Assembly: GCA_025201345.1 (NCBI GenBank)
Contig: JAIXMG010000039.1
Location: 62,001-126,000 of the forward strand
Length of the DNA stretch: 64,000 nt
DNA from: Thamnidium elegans
Taxonomy: Eukaryota; Mucoromycota; Mucoromycetes; Mucorales; Mucoraceae
Direction of reading: 5' to 3'
A model generated the notes under the pieces. That model was not told the DNA's origin. It made no database searches and was given only the letters and a program-made list of their open reading frames with translations. The position numbers were made by a program, and so were the translations under genes. Below are positions 11,208-23,799 of this stretch, in pieces; the first letter of the stretch is position 1; every line of letters starts with the position of its first letter.

Positions 11208-11644
11208 ATTTAGTGAGTATATATTTTTTTAAAGAGACTATTCGAATTTGTAATTACAAAGATACTTATACCTTTTTTTTAAAGATACTTTGATTAAAGG
11301 CTAGGGGCTACTATTAAAAAAAATATTTTGAACGGCCTAGTGCAGTATCAAGACTGTTGCTTCAAAACTAGTTTCATATATACAGAGAGGGTAAATGCAT
11401 TATATTGAGATTTATATAATCTTTTATGAAACCAACTGTTACCTATATTATAGGAAATAGAACTGCTTGATCTTTTTATTGTATCAATGTTTCATCTCAT
11501 AGAAAATAGATATATCTATATCTTTTTATGACGATATGTTGTGATTATATTACCAACACTTTTGCATCGAGTGTTGAGCATAAACACGACAAGCGACCAG
11601 AAGTGACAGGACAGGAAAAAAAAGAACTAGAAGTTAGCTGTGTT

Positions 11645-13020
11645 TTTTAGCCCAGCTTGCTTTCCAAGTTTTCAACGATGCCCTTATTCACTCATTTTTC
11701 CCTCCCAGCTGGCATGACAGTTGTATGACACTTCTTCCCAAAAAAAAAATGTGACTTCCAATCCCTTGCTAATTACCGTCCCATCGCCCTCATTGACACA
11801 GATGTCAAAATATTCACCCGAGTCATCAACACCCGTCTAATGGAAATATTCTCCCCCCGTATTAGTCTCAATCAAATGGGATTCATGCCTAATCGCTTTA
11901 TAGGTGAACATGGTCCTCTTGTCCAATTAGCACAACTCCATGCCCAGCACAACCGCTCCACCGCCTTCGGCCTCTGTCTTGACCAACAAAAAGTCTACGA
12001 TAGGGTTCATCTCGATTATCTCACACAAATCCTTATAAAATTCGACATCCCAGCTAACATCATTAATGTTGCTACTAACCTTTTTTTCTCCACTCGTGTA
12101 CATATCAGCCCCAACGGTCACATCATTCCCCCCCCCCCCTCCTTTCTCGCTGCTAGAGGTCTTTGTCGAGACGATCCTCTCAGCCCTCTTTTATTTAATA
12201 TCGTTTTCGTTCCATTCCTTCTCCTCTTATCACAAGACTCTACCCTCCAAGGTTTTTCTTTTCACTCCACCTACCCCTTATAAGCACACCCCCTCCGCCA
12301 CCTATTAACATACTCGCTTATGCCGATGATACTTTAGTCTTTCTCAATATACCCTCCGACTTCCACCGCCTTCAAACCCACCTCCATACCTACTGTCACG
12401 CTTCCGATGCCAAACTAAATATTGAAAAAACTGAAGCCTTTTCTCTACCTGGTACACCCAGTATTAGCTGGGAAAAATTCCTTCAATCTTTTAATATATC
12501 TAGATGGTACAATCGTCACTACTCCTATTCCTTCCCTCTTCGCTATTTAGGCTATCCCATCTTTTTCTCACATCCCCAAAAAACCCTCTTCTTCGATCAA
12601 TTGATCACCAAAATCCGCAACGCCTGCCAAATCCATTCCCAACGACAACTTTCCATTTGTGGTCGTGCTACTGTCTTTAACTCGCTTATCCTCGCTCGCC
12701 TCTGGCATCTCTTCCGTCTATTTTCTATCACCAAAGCCCAATGCAATGCAATCAAAAGCATCATTTCCAAATTCGTCAATCAATCCTGTATCCCCTCTTA
12801 CTCGCGGTGGACTAGGCGTTCTTAACCCTAATACCTAAATAAAAAAAAATGCAATGGCGTTGGCTTTCTCCATTTTTACTCCTATCATTCTCCAATCTCA
12901 ACTCCATCTGACAGTTTCTCTCTCTACACTAGTGTACCTTATAGTCAATAGATTCTACTATATTTATCCTCTTATCACTTACCTCCCTCCCAACCCCATC
13001 ATATATATGGCCTCTGCTAT
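11645..13020 (+). mobile_element. Decayed, 5'-truncated non-LTR (LINE) retrotransposon
   Basis: Reverse transcriptase blocks are readable in order but in several frames: FNDALIHSFFPPSWHDS (from about 11660), NYRPIALIDTDVKIFTRVIN, QMGFMPNRFIGEHGPL, FGLCLDQQKVYDRVHLDYL (motif A), ARGLCRDDPLSPLLFNI (motif B, normally RQGDPLSP), then after a frameshift near 12280-12300 AYADDTLVFL (motif C, catalytic YADD at 12319-12330), RYLGYPIF, and GGLGVLNP just before a further break around 12830. The YADD frame stays open to about 12825. No endonuclease domain precedes the RT, so the copy is truncated. A C12 run at 12128-12139 and A-runs mark slippage sites. It is higher in C than its neighbours. The LINE clade cannot be assigned by eye. 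Confidence 0.85.
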
Positions 13021-13024
13021 TTCC

Positions 13025-14625
13025 AGCAAACAATGTCATAAAACCTCATTGACGTTTTTATATTCCAACATTAAATTACATTCAGATGATACAGCGCTTC
13101 TCTATATTTGCACTATTAGGCGGATACCTCAACATTATCGACCTTGTAAACGTGTTCAATTTAATGAACTCAATTATACGATAGATTTGTCATTCTGGGC
13201 TCGACTCATGTATGCAGGAGCACAATGTCAATTACCCTATTTAAAAACCTTACGGGAATCTGATAATACAAAATTGGAGTCTTATATTATACTGCATTGT
13301 CGTTTAACCAATCTGCATCTATGCGGTAATGTTCCTTCTTACAGCTGCCAGTTAGCTCGCTCCAGCTCATTTCGAACATTATATGAACAAATTGGTTAAT
13401 TTAAAACTTTACGACGTCTCCATTTTCATTGAATCTGATAAATACTTGAGTTCTTTCGATGGATTGATTGACAAGTGTCACCACGATACGTCCGCGCTCA
13501 GATATACAGACACTTGTATGTGATTGGGAACAAATAAACGTCAAAAGTCAGTTAGAATATGTAATGCGTAAATTTTCTAACTCCCAAACCCTGAAAGTTG
13601 TGTCTACCGAGGATATATACAAATGTTCCGACATCACCCTAATAAAATTCATACATTATGCTACGTCCATACCGGATTTCAAAATAAACATAAACATAGA
13701 CAGCGAAGATCTATAGAGTATTTGGGTCCTGTTCATAAATACAAAAATGGACGTAAAATATAACTATCGACTATCTTGGTTACAATAATGCTTCACATAT
13801 TTTAGACAAGTTAGATCTGTCTACTAAACCAGAGCTGCGCCTGGAATTTCGATTAAATTCGGATGATGGTGAAGTACCACATATACGGTTTCTTTTTGAG
13901 ACAGGCCGATCGATTCGATTGCTTAGAGTAGTAGGATTCCGTGCATAAATGGTCAAACTAGTAAGACTATAGATTGGCTATTTGATATTCGTCTGTTATG
14001 CCTTTTAACGGAAAAAGTCACAATACACAATACATCACCTTTATCACCAAGTCATCACACATTACAGTACCCTTCGTAAAAAAAAACTATCCATTAATGG
14101 AGTCGAATGTGTTAAATCGCCCAATTTTCTCGATTATATATCTTTAAACTTTTCCAATCCCCGTCAACTTTCTTTGAATCTTAATGTTATAATTATTGAT
14201 ATGCCTCATACATTTCTTGATTTGATAACATGGAACCAAGAATCATGTAATACTGAATCTTTTGAAAAGATTAAAGTTTATATCAAGTTGAAAACAGAAA
14301 GATGGTTAAAACATTACTTGGGTAAAGGGCTCAAGTTGTATGCAATAGATCAAGAGCACAATATCTTACCTTCAAAATATACCTGACTTGATATAAATTG
14401 TAAACACTTGAAGAGACTTGAAGAGACTTGAAATACATTCCTAATCTAACTCTCATAAACATTTGCTTAAATAAAATCGTATAATTTACAATATTTATTT
14501 AACTAAAAAAAGACGGAAGGATTATATTCAATAAGTTACTTAGTGCTACGTTTCGATATCACCTTTCAAACATTAAATTTAGAGTGAAGATTGTTTATTT
14601 ACGGGTGAATAAAAATCTTTTAAAT
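13025..14625 (+). pseudogene. Dead member of the local F-box/LRR family
   Basis: Fragments match the intact F-box proteins at 51.2 and 53.7 kb in the same order: KQCHKTSLTFLYSNIKL (end of the F-box), LSFWARLMYAGAQCQLPYLKTL, a block at about 13300-13390, SDIQTLVCDWEQINVKSQLEYVM (about 13495-13565; paralog YDIENLECDWEIIRCDQQLMYIM), LIKFIHYATSIPDFKINI, IDMPHTFLDLITWNQ...IKLKTERW, and LRFDITFQTLNLE at about 14545. Stops and frameshifts separate them. The first part of the F-box is missing and the LINE abuts the break, so the retrotransposon insertion (or a rearrangement with it) probably removed the 5' end. Confidence 0.85.
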
Positions 14626-14629
14626 GGGC

Positions 14630-15300
14630 TTCAAACAAGATGGGCTGAAAAAAAGACCACAGCTAAATTTCTAAACCTTGTACTGGCTCAACTGTTCATT
14701 TTACAATTAGCGACTCCAGGTGACCCACATTACGCATATTCGCCCTTATTGAATAAATGTCCAATCACGTATTATTGATAGTTAACAATTCTCGTAAATT
14801 AAATAATTTATACAAATCAAACCATTGAAATAACAGTTGGCTGTTTCTTTCAGTATACTTCAACGCGTTTATACTCGACTAAATATTCCGACCAAGGTTT
14901 ACCTCGGATGCACTTGGTAGTTAAGCTCAAATTATTCATTTCATTCTTTCGCAGACTAACTTTTTTACTTTTTATTGCTTTTATTTTTTCGTTATGTACG
15001 TTCCTTTTTATAATTTATTGTAAGTTTTCATATTTATTTCTAAGCTTTTATTTTTTATTTTTAAACGAATAAAAAGTGTAAATACCGTATCAATTGAACT
15101 ATCTGATTTCGTCGTTTCAGCCACATCTTATATATTTTTTAATAGGTTTTACTTGAGATAACTATCATAATTTTATATCATGTTAAAAAGACCAGAAGAA
15201 GGGATCTGTCGAGAGTTCTAGTTTCGAAAAACTTTTATATAAATCAAAAATATAAACAAAAGAAAAAACGTTTATTCTAATAATAATAAAAAAAACAATA
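14630..15300. other. Intergenic, no gene seen
   Basis: AT-rich. A 64-codon frame at 14584-14778 lies at and beyond the end of the dead F-box gene and has no recognised family. Confidence 0.5.
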
Positions 15301-15308
15301 CACTTTAT

Positions 15309-17616
15309 TTAATCAACTTTAACAGACGAATAAATTTTTCTAATGATATAATAAGCACTAAGGAACCCAAGTGTACCAGTACACAACCCTACAAAACCAC
15401 ACCCAATCACCAAATTAAGAACATATACAGAGACGCCGACCAATCCAGTAATATTTGTCCTCTTCACCAAGAAATAAACACCATAGCCAAACATATATAC
15501 GGCCGGTGAAGCACCAATCATAAATGACTGCCACCACCATATATAATCTTCGGCGCAGAGTTGTAAAAACACAAGCACAACTGTAATTTCGGACGTAGCG
15601 ATCAATAACAAGATGGAAACAAGCATTGTATTGTCAATAGAAAGAACGTATTCTCCTTTATTAACCGAGTTTAAGAATTCATGCCAGTTTAGAAAGATCA
15701 CAGCAAAAGGGATAATACCACCTAAGAGAATACTATAATAAAATATGTTAGTTTTAAAATACTAGTGTTATTTTAATCCCTTTACCGAATAATGTTAAGT
15801 TGGTACCAACGCTTAGCAGGAATCATACGGGGAATTTGAGTAGTACGAGAAGGATGTTCCATACGTTCACACCTTTCACCGATATAAGCCCCGATGCATG
15901 TGAGAGGCAAAAGGACGAAGATCCAAATGGAGAAGATGGATACCCAGCCAGAGAAAGAAATAGCCAGTGAAGATTGTTGAGACCAAGTAATCATACTTGA
16001 AATAAATACAATTAAAAGGAAAGCACAAGGTGCTACAAACGCAGTCTATTTTATATTTTATGTTAGTACAATATAGTCGTATATAAAACAAATGAAGTTT
16101 TACTTACAAGAATACTATTTAAAATCCAAGATTTACCACGGAATAATTTATAAATTCTAGCACTCCAATAACCAGCTGGTAAACTAGAATATATATAAAT
16201 CAGTATATTGTTATTGTTCTTTCTTTTTTTTTCTTTTTACCTGCCGACCAAATACAAGAGTGTAAACCAACGTGTCAATGAACCAGGCTGAGCAGGGTGA
16301 TACCATCCCATATAAAGACAAACTACAACAACATATTATAAAAAAAAAAAAAAAAAAAAAAATTAAAAAAAAAATAAGCATGTTTCCATTTTACATATAT
16401 TACCAATTAACCCAATCAATACAATTAACAATTGAATACCAGAACCCATAACTGGGGTCAACAATCCACCATAAATAGGTCTTCTAAAGACATCCCTATT
16501 AATCAACCTCCAGCCTACAAAATCATCCGCATCATCATAGACTTTGAAATCTTTATCTTCCTGATTATTATTATCTTTATGAATCGTCTTTAACAAGATG
16601 ACAGCAATGACACTAAAGACTAAAAGGACAACAATGATACTGTTAAGTAAAGCATAATTGTGTCTTTCCTTATTAAGAGGTAACAAAAATGGATCCCAAG
16701 CATTCACATCTTCTTTTACTTCTTTCCAATGTACTGAGTATGTAAATGTAACTGTAGTTGATCTTCCTGTCACTTGTTGAAATTCATAATCGATATTCTT
16801 TTTAGAGCATTCACCATTTGATATACTTTAAAAATATTTAGCCTTATTATTACTTGTGCAACACATATATAAAAAAAACTTACGAATCAGGATATACTTC
16901 AAATCCAACAATATCGTATTTTCCAAATTGATTTGTATTAACAGTATAAAGTATTTGAAATATAACATGATTATTTATAAATGTTAAATCGCCCTAATAT
17001 ATTTGTATTAGTTTATTTTTCATTTCTTGGCAAAAAGAAATATATACCTTTTTAAAACCCAAAGGAAATCCGATTCTATAATTATGTTCTGGTGCTTCGT
17101 TTGTATAAGAGACAGTTGCGCCAGGCATGCCATCCAATTCCCTACATATAAAATTTTTAATAAAAATATGTATAATATAATATTGTCAGTTATACCATTC
17201 AACAAGATATTCATCTGCAATTAATTCTTCTACTTTGATGGCATCTTCAATTTGCCAAGTCTTTTTACATAACAATTTACACTCTTGGTTTTCTAAAAAG
17301 TTGAGCTTTTTTTTTGTTTTTGTAAGAATTAATTGCTCTCTTTTTTAATAGTTATTTTCGTATCATTTACTTTGTAATCACTCTGTATAAGCCTATCACC
17401 TCTAAAATCTTGGTCAAACACTAACAGACTTTTTTTTCTAGCATCTTGTTGAGCTGAACAGATGAATGAAAGTGACTGATAACTGTAAGTGAGTTGGTTC
17501 TTTAACGAAAATATTTTATTGTAATATATGGGTACAGCGTCACCTTGCTTATACGCAAAAACAAGATGACTCCATACTATTAGACAACAAAATATAAAAA
17601 TGGCTCGAGATGCCAT
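15309..17616 (-). CDS. Transmembrane 9 superfamily protein (TM9SF/nonaspanin, EMP70 family)
   Basis: Multi-exon minus-strand gene of roughly 590 codons; coding pieces lie at about 17616-17340, 17290-17200, 17140-17040, 16995-16885, 16825-16370, and several shorter ones down to 15309. The start gives a signal peptide (MASRAIFIFCCLIVWSHLVFA) followed by YKQGDAVPIYYNKIFSLKNQ, the nonaspanin lumenal N-terminus. Further family marks are QECKLLCKKTW, FPLGFKK, NHVIFQILYT, TFTYSVHWKEV, the first TM (ALLNSIIVVLLVFSVIAVIL), WRLINRDVFRRPIYGGLLTP with GSGIQLLIV, and the multi-TM C-terminus with CAEDYIWWWQSF. The last residues are KVD, the KxD/E-type C-terminal signal known for COPI binding and Golgi retention of TM9 proteins. 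The first intron's boundaries are uncertain. Divergent from the four-TM gene; only 200 bp separates the starts. Confidence 0.88.
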
Positions 17617-17816
17617 TATAGATGATGCAAAAAAAATGTCAATAAAGTTTACACTTTACTATTTCCATTTCTGTCTACATTTCCTTTTTTTTTTGAGGCT
17701 GAGACTGTGTAACTATAAAAGAAAAAGGATATTTATTTATATAAAACCAGCCCTATACTTTTTTTTTTTTTTTTTCTTCTTCTTTGTTACTTTTTTTTTT
17801 TTAACAGCACTAAAAA

Positions 17817-18883
17817 ATGGCAGGCTTTAAATTAGATATTCCAGTTGATCTATCAGAAAAGACGACAGATAAATTAGACCTTGTAAAAAAGATTATTCAT
17901 TTAATTACATTTGCCACCAATATTTTAACAATTTGTGTACTTGCTCCACTGATTGCTATTGAAGGTCGTTATCTGGTAAGTTTTTTTCGTGTGTGGGGCG
18001 TATGTACATTCTAATGATACTAACCTTTTTTTTTTTAAAAAAAAAAGGGTGCAGGAAAACCAGGTCCCAATTATGCTCTATTTGTCGCCATTACAAGTTT
18101 ACCCGTTCCATTTTTACTAGCTTATTTCCCTTGGATGTATGAAAAGCACAACAAGTTCAAGAGATTTGGTAAATTCTGCTTAAAGAACCGATCCAATATT
18201 ATCTTTTGTGGTTTCAACTCGTTTATGTGGGCTACCGCTGGTATTGCCATCACTGTTCATTCAAATGATCCTAGTAATTGTGCTTTCAATCCTGATTATA
18301 TTGAAGAATTCGGTGATGATTATAATAGTTCTTGGGGAACACAGGTAAAAAGGAACAATAAGAAAAAAATAGACTTGTAACACTAAAAATTATTATAGTG
18401 TAATTTAGCTAAAGTCACTGCTGGATTTGCTTGGATTACGTGTATTTTATGGTTAGTTACATTATCCATTACCGGTATCAACTTTTGGAAAGAAAAGACA
18501 TTAATTCAAGAGAGATTAAATGAACATCGATTAAATAAGCAACAAAAATTAGAAGAAAGACAACGAGACGAAGAACATCATACAGTTGGTTTCCAAGAAG
18601 AAGAATCCCCTTTTTCAGACCAATATCAACCTCAACCTCAACCTCAACAACATTATCAACAAACTGAAACATCTCCTTTTAGCGATGCTCATTCTTCTCC
18701 ATATACCAATCACGATGATTATCGTCGTACTTCTTATACGCCTGTATTTGATGGTAATGCTATACAACCTGGTCAATACGCAGAGCATAATCCTGTTGCC
18801 TTTTCTCCAATGCCTGTTCCCCAACACATGCCACCCCATCCTGAACCAACTTATTATAACCATAATAGCAATAATAATAACCA

Positions 18884-18890
<7 letters not shown>
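17817..18890 (+). CDS. Four-TM (MARVEL-like) membrane protein with Gln/Pro-rich tail
   Basis: Three exons, 17817-17975, 18048-18344, 18399-18890; 315 aa. Four hydrophobic helices are evident: IIHLITFATNILTICVLAPL, NYALFVAITSLPVPFLLAYF, NIIFCGFNSFMWATAGIAI and VTAGFAWITCILWLVTLSIT, with a lumenal Cys pair between helices 3 and 4. A basic coiled segment (QERLNEHRLNKQQKLEERQ) and a low-complexity tail rich in Q, P, H and N follow, containing the SPFSD motif twice. The layout matches fungal MARVEL-domain proteins of the plasma membrane or sorting vesicles; exact family is inferred. A run of about 26 A follows the stop directly. Confidence 0.7.
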
Positions 18891-18915
<25 letters not shown>

Positions 18916-19064
18916 TGTAACTTTTAATCCAACCTATTATACATAAATGTAATTTTCTCCATCCCGTAAATAAAATATATAAACACTGGGTTTTAACCTC
19001 TCTCTATTTATATTCTTCTTTTTCTCTTTCTCACTTTTTATTATTATTATTATTATTATTAAGC

Positions 19065-20424
19065 ATGATTACATTGCAAGTAATCTTACTACTGTTGATG
19101 GCAACAGTTTACGCCGAGCTAATAGTCGAAAAAGACTCTCGAAAAATGATTGAGGTAGCAGAATTTGGGTTTTTACCAGGAGGTAGATTAACAATAGAAT
19201 TAAGTCAACTCAACGTAAGTAAGTAAAAGAAACAATAACATACACACACGCATGTTGATACTTTTTTTTTTCTTGTGTAGTGGGAAACAGGATCCTCGGG
19301 CACAGCAGCATTTTACATACGTAAAGGATGGATCTTACAAGACCAATACAACCTAAATCATCGACCAATAAAATACGATCAATGCTTTTTAAATAATTCG
19401 TTTATAAAAGATGAAGTAAATGATGGAGCAAGCAGAGTAGAATTATTACCGTCATCTATTGAAAAGTAAGTTTGCAAGATAACAAGATAAACCTTATATA
19501 TAAACTAAACATATATATGAATAATAGGTGGGAAAGAGTGATTGATGTTAAACCAGGTGAACAAGGTCTTTGGCAAGTATTATTTATCAGTTGTAAGACA
19601 TCTACAGTTTCTTTCAAGGTAGGATATATATATATATCAAAACACTGAAAGAATATATATAATATCTTAATAGTTATCGATTACACCAGTCAACCCTAAT
19701 GGAAACTACTTATCTGCCGGCGATATCCCATTACCTTACGTCTACGCACTATCCTCAATTGCGTACCTAATAGCTACCATATACTGGATATCACTATTAC
19801 TATTTCGAAAGAACACCAGTGTATTCCGAGCTCATTGGTTAATGTTTGTCTTGGTATTATGTATAGTTATCAATAAAGCATTACAATCCGTAAGTTATTA
19901 CTTTTTTCTTTTTTTTTTTATATTTATATTAACCAATTAAAAAGGTAAAATATCATTCAATGCGCATTGGCACAGTATCCTCAAATTGGAAGATTGGATT
20001 TTATGTGTTTACCAGGTACGTCATATACTATAAAGCACTAATATATTTTTAGCTAACAAAAAAAGTATTATAGCATAAAAGGAGTTCTTAGTCTACTAAT
20101 TATTGTTCTCTTGGCATCTGGATGGATGTTTATTAAACCGTTTTTATCTTCTAGAGATAAAAAGATTATATCTGTTATTATACCATTACAAGTATTAGTC
20201 AATGTTGCTTCAGCAATAGGAACTGAAAGTGCATTAGGTTCAAACGATTGGTCATTCTGGGTAAAAAAAAAAGAGAAAGAGAAAACTTTGCTGTAACACA
20301 TTATTTAAAAATAGAATATGTTGTTGCCACTTATCGATTTGGTTAGCTGTGGTATAATTTTATGGACCATCTTACAAACAAGGAAACATTTGGCTTCTGG
20401 AGCTTCTGCTGACGGCAAAGGTAA

Positions 20425-20475
<51 letters not shown>

Positions 20476-20774
20476 TTTACTCAATTACTAACACATATTT
20501 ACATATAGAACAAGATATATTAAGCAAATATAAACTATGGTCATCATTCTACGTAGTTACATTGGTTTACATATACATCACTCGTATAGTAGTTCAAATC
20601 CTACAAGCATCACTTCCATTTCAATACGTACACTGGTTTGGCGAATCTGTAAATGAAATAGCTACATTTTTATTCTACATCTTTATCGGTCATAAGTTTA
20701 GACCTTACCCAAACAATCCTTACATAAAAGTACCTGAAGAAGAAGAGGATTTGCCAATGACCGTGACCGGATAA
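19065..20774 (+). CDS. GPR107/GPR108-like seven-TM protein (lung seven-transmembrane family, yeast PTM1 relative)
   Basis: Eight exons (19065-19214, 19281-19465, 19528-19618, 19674-19889, 19945-20015, 20074-20260, 20315-20420, 20509-20774) give 423 aa with every junction in phase. A signal peptide (MITLQVILLLLMATVYA) precedes a lumenal beta domain. The 7-TM part carries the family signatures LSAGDIPLPYVYALSSIAYL, HWLMFVLVLCIVINKALQS, SSNWKIGFYVF, GWMFIKPFLSSRDKKII, IPLQVLVNVASAI and the terminal FYIFIGHKFRPYPNNPY followed by an acidic EEEEDL tail. GOST-family proteins act in Golgi/endosome-to-Golgi trafficking. The intron before the last exon contains an uninterrupted run of 44 A (20430-20473). 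Confidence 0.9.
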
Positions 20775-20833
20775 TAAAATAATAAAATAAAAATTATTCC
20801 TCAATTTAATACATATTCCTTTCTTTTTTTTAC

Positions 20834-21659
20834 ATGATGAACACTTTACGACCAGCTATTTATACACATTGTAGACACCATACACGATGGTTAAGGACCA
20901 GAGCAGCACCAACAAAAGGACAAAAATTATACATGCCTTATTTTGACGCAGAACGATTTGCTAGATTACTTGAAAAGGAAGGTTTTTCTGCTGCACAGGC
21001 AAAGACTGTAATTCACGCACTTGACGATGTTGTTGATGAAAGGTAAAAAAAAACATAGTACAGTGAAAAGTTGGGTAATAAAAAGAAAGCTAAATAATGA
21101 CACTTAGTACAATAAATGTCACCAACGATTTAGTGAGTAAAGCAGATCAAGAACAGGTATAAAAAAAAAAAAACTTTATACACGAAAAAAATAAAAAAAA
21201 TGAAAACTAAAAAAAAAAAGCGTAGACAATAACGCATTATAAAGAAGACTTTACTAAACTCAAAAAAGACATTCAAATTATGGAACGTCGCGACGTAGAA
21301 GAAGTCAAATCGGCCAACGAACGTTTAAAGCTCGAAATCGAGAAACTAAAAAAAAGTTTACGCGAGGAACTGGTTCGAAGTCAAGCTGGTGTACGTCTTG
21401 ACTTAAATTTAGATAAAGGACGTATTCGAGATGAAACTATTGAACAACATAATCGATTAAAACAAACTGACGATAAAATTGAAAATGAAATTCAAGCCCT
21501 GCAGAGACAAATGGAAGGTATCAAGTTTCAAATATTACAGTATATGATTGGAACTATTACAGGTGCTGGTACTTTAGTTTTAGGTAAGTTACTTAAGAGA
21601 GAAGAGAGGATAGTTAACTGATATGTGATAGTATAGGTTATATACATTTTTTTAGTTAG
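20834..21659 (+). CDS. MCUR1/CCDC90/FMP32-type mitochondrial coiled-coil protein (DUF1640)
   Basis: Four exons, 20834-21042, 21108-21156, 21226-21583, 21637-21659; 212 aa. The N-terminus is Arg/His-rich and acidic-poor (mitochondrial presequence type). Then come YFDAERFARLLEKEGFSAAQ and AKTVIHALDDVVDE, the conserved DUF1640 head in which a helix pairs with the C-terminal coiled coil, a long coiled coil (about 21240-21530) containing LREELVRSQAGVRLDLNLDKGRIRDE, and a final membrane helix ILQYMIGTITGAGTLVLGYI. Family members sit in the inner mitochondrial membrane and have been linked to the calcium uniporter or to respiratory/proline metabolism. The tiny last exon restores the usual short C-terminus (GYIHFFS); without it the frame would run to 21621. 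Confidence 0.85.
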
Positions 21660-22054
21660 ATTTAAAGTTGTTTCTTTTCTCACAAGTCACATATACAATA
21701 AAAAGGGGGGGGGGGAGACTTGATACCATAGAAACCATAAATACAACCGTGGGAAATTTATGTATCTCAACAAATCTTGTTTTATTCAAAATCATAATAC
21801 TGTAATATACCCCCTCTCCATCTTATACTGTACTATACATATATAAAAAACATAGAATTGAGTAAAGTAACAATAAATATATATATACATCATCTATAAT
21901 TCTTGTATTTCATATTTGTTACCAATAACTATAAATGAAATACATGTGATGACTAAAAAAAAATTTAAACCAAGTCCCTGTTTAAATAAAACTCGAACAC
22001 ATTCTTTTTTATTTTATTTTTTTCTTCTTTCTTTATTATTATTATTTTTTAAGT
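21660..22054. other. Intergenic, no gene seen
   Basis: AT-rich spacer with a G10 run at about 21706-21715 and a (TA)n stretch; probable 3' UTR of the coiled-coil gene and promoter of the hydratase gene. Confidence 0.5.
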
Positions 22055-23367
22055 ATGCTCAGAACTTTGATTAGCCCTTCTATTACTAGACCTTTGACTT
22101 CTAACAAGGTAGTCGCCAGAGCTTTCTCTACTGCCTATATTCAAAGACGTAAGTTTCGACCTCCCCTTTCTCCCCCTCTATTTTACTAACGGAAAAAAAA
22201 CGCGAAAATATATAGAAGCTGTTACTGGAACTGAAGATAAATCATATACCCATATCTTGACCGAGACCAAGGGTAAAGTTGGTTTGATTACTTTAAACCG
22301 TCCCAAGGCCTTGAACGCTTTATGTAGTGACCTCTTTACCGAAGTCAACGAAGCTCTCAAGTCTTACGATAACAATGATAATATTGGTGCTGTTGTTATT
22401 ACTGGTTCCAAGAAAGCTTTTGCTGGTAAGATTTTTTTTTAAAAACTCCCATAACATTCGCGTTTTTTTTTTAAAAAAAACCATCTTTATAAAAAATTAG
22501 CTGGTGCTGATATTAAGGAAATGAAGGATAACACTTTCGTTGATACATACAAGACCAACTTCTTGGGCCATTGGGCTGAGATGACTGAAATTAAGAAGCC
22601 TATTATTGCTGCTGTCAATGGTTACGCTGTAAGTTATTATTTTCCTGGTTTTTTTTTTTACGTATCTGTATATTTAATTCGTATATAAATGATATATATA
22701 GCTTGGTGGCGGTTGTGAATTAGCCATGATGTGTGATGTAAGTATTTTTTTTTTAAGAAAAAAAGAAAGTGAAAGCAACATCCCCACTTACCCCTCAATA
22801 ACCTATTTTAGATCATCTATGCTGGTGAAAAGGCTGTATTTGGTCAACCCGAGATCAAACTAGGTGTTATTCCCGGTGCCGGTGGCTCTCAACGTCTTGT
22901 TAAGGCCGTTGGTAAGTCCAAGGCTATGGAGATGATATTGACTGGTAACGTCAATTTGAACGCTTCTGAAGCTCTTAACTTGGGTCTTGTCAGTAAGGTT
23001 GTTCCTATTGATGATCTTGTAGATGAGGCTGTCAAGACTGCTGGTGTTATTGCTAATATGAGTCAACCTTCTGTTCAAATGGCTAAGGAAGCTATTAACA
23101 AATGTAAATATTTTTTATTTTAAAGTTAGCGTGGGAAAATATATACGTATTGACTTTCTTTTTTTTAGCTTTCGAGGTTCCTCTTTCTGCTGGTCTTCGT
23201 TGGGAACGTATCTTCTTCCAATCTCTCTTTGGAACTGTAAGTTTTATTTTATCTTTTTATATATATATATGATTGTGTTATTGATATATATTTTTTGTTA
23301 GGCTGATCAAAAGGAAGGTATGAATGCTTTTGCTGAAAAGAGAGCTGCTACTTTCACCAACAAATAA
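22055..23367 (+). CDS. Enoyl-CoA hydratase, mitochondrial (short chain, crotonase family)
   Basis: Seven exons (22055-22148, 22216-22425, 22501-22628, 22702-22737, 22812-23103, 23169-23236, 23302-23367), 297 aa. An Arg-rich mitochondrial presequence ([18 protein letters not shown]...RAFSTAY) leads into crotonase motifs: [23 protein letters not shown] (oxyanion-hole loop), [23 protein letters not shown] and [20 protein letters not shown], which contain the two catalytic glutamates (CELAMMCD and QPEIKLG). The end, GMNAFAEKR, is the standard C-terminus. It hydrates trans-2-enoyl-CoA in beta-oxidation and branched-chain amino-acid breakdown. Codon use is biased to highly expressed codons compared with neighbours. 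Confidence 0.93.
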
Positions 23368-23726
23368 ACTGTATATTCCCTTATCGTGAATTTTTTTTCT
23401 AAATATATATATTGAAACACTATTTAACCACGTTGCTGAATATACTTTTAACTCTTCCACTGGATTTGAATCATATTTTATGCAAAAAAAAAAAAAAAAA
23501 CAAAAAAAAAGTCTTCCCTTTTTATTCTTGTCTTTTTTTACTCACACTATCAGAAATTTAAAAAAGTACACAGCGTATTATTTTTTTTTTACAGAAAAAA
23601 CAAACTTAAAAACGAACCGTCAAATAAGACAATTTAATTGGCTAGAACTGCTGAAAAGTGTGATTATCACGTGATTTATGTTTATTAATTGGGTCTTATA
23701 TTAAATTTTGATTCTTGTGTCACAAA
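23368..23726. other. Intergenic, no gene seen
   Basis: Low-complexity A/T runs, including about 17 A at 23484-23500. Open frames here are products of homopolymers. Confidence 0.5.
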
Positions 23727-23799
23727 GCCTAGCTAGCTCAATCGGTAGAGCGTGAGACTCTTAATCTCAAGGTTGGGGGTTCGACCCCCCCGTTGGGCT
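23727..23799 (+). tRNA. tRNA-Lys (anticodon CUU)
   Basis: Cloverleaf by eye: acceptor GCCTAGC pairing with GTTGGGC (two wobble pairs), D-arm GCTC/GAGC, anticodon stem TGAGA/TCTCA with loop CTCTTAA (anticodon CTT), T-arm GGGGG/CCCCC with loop TTCGACC. No intron. A T-rich stretch follows within a few bases, fitting RNA polymerase III termination. Confidence 0.93.
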
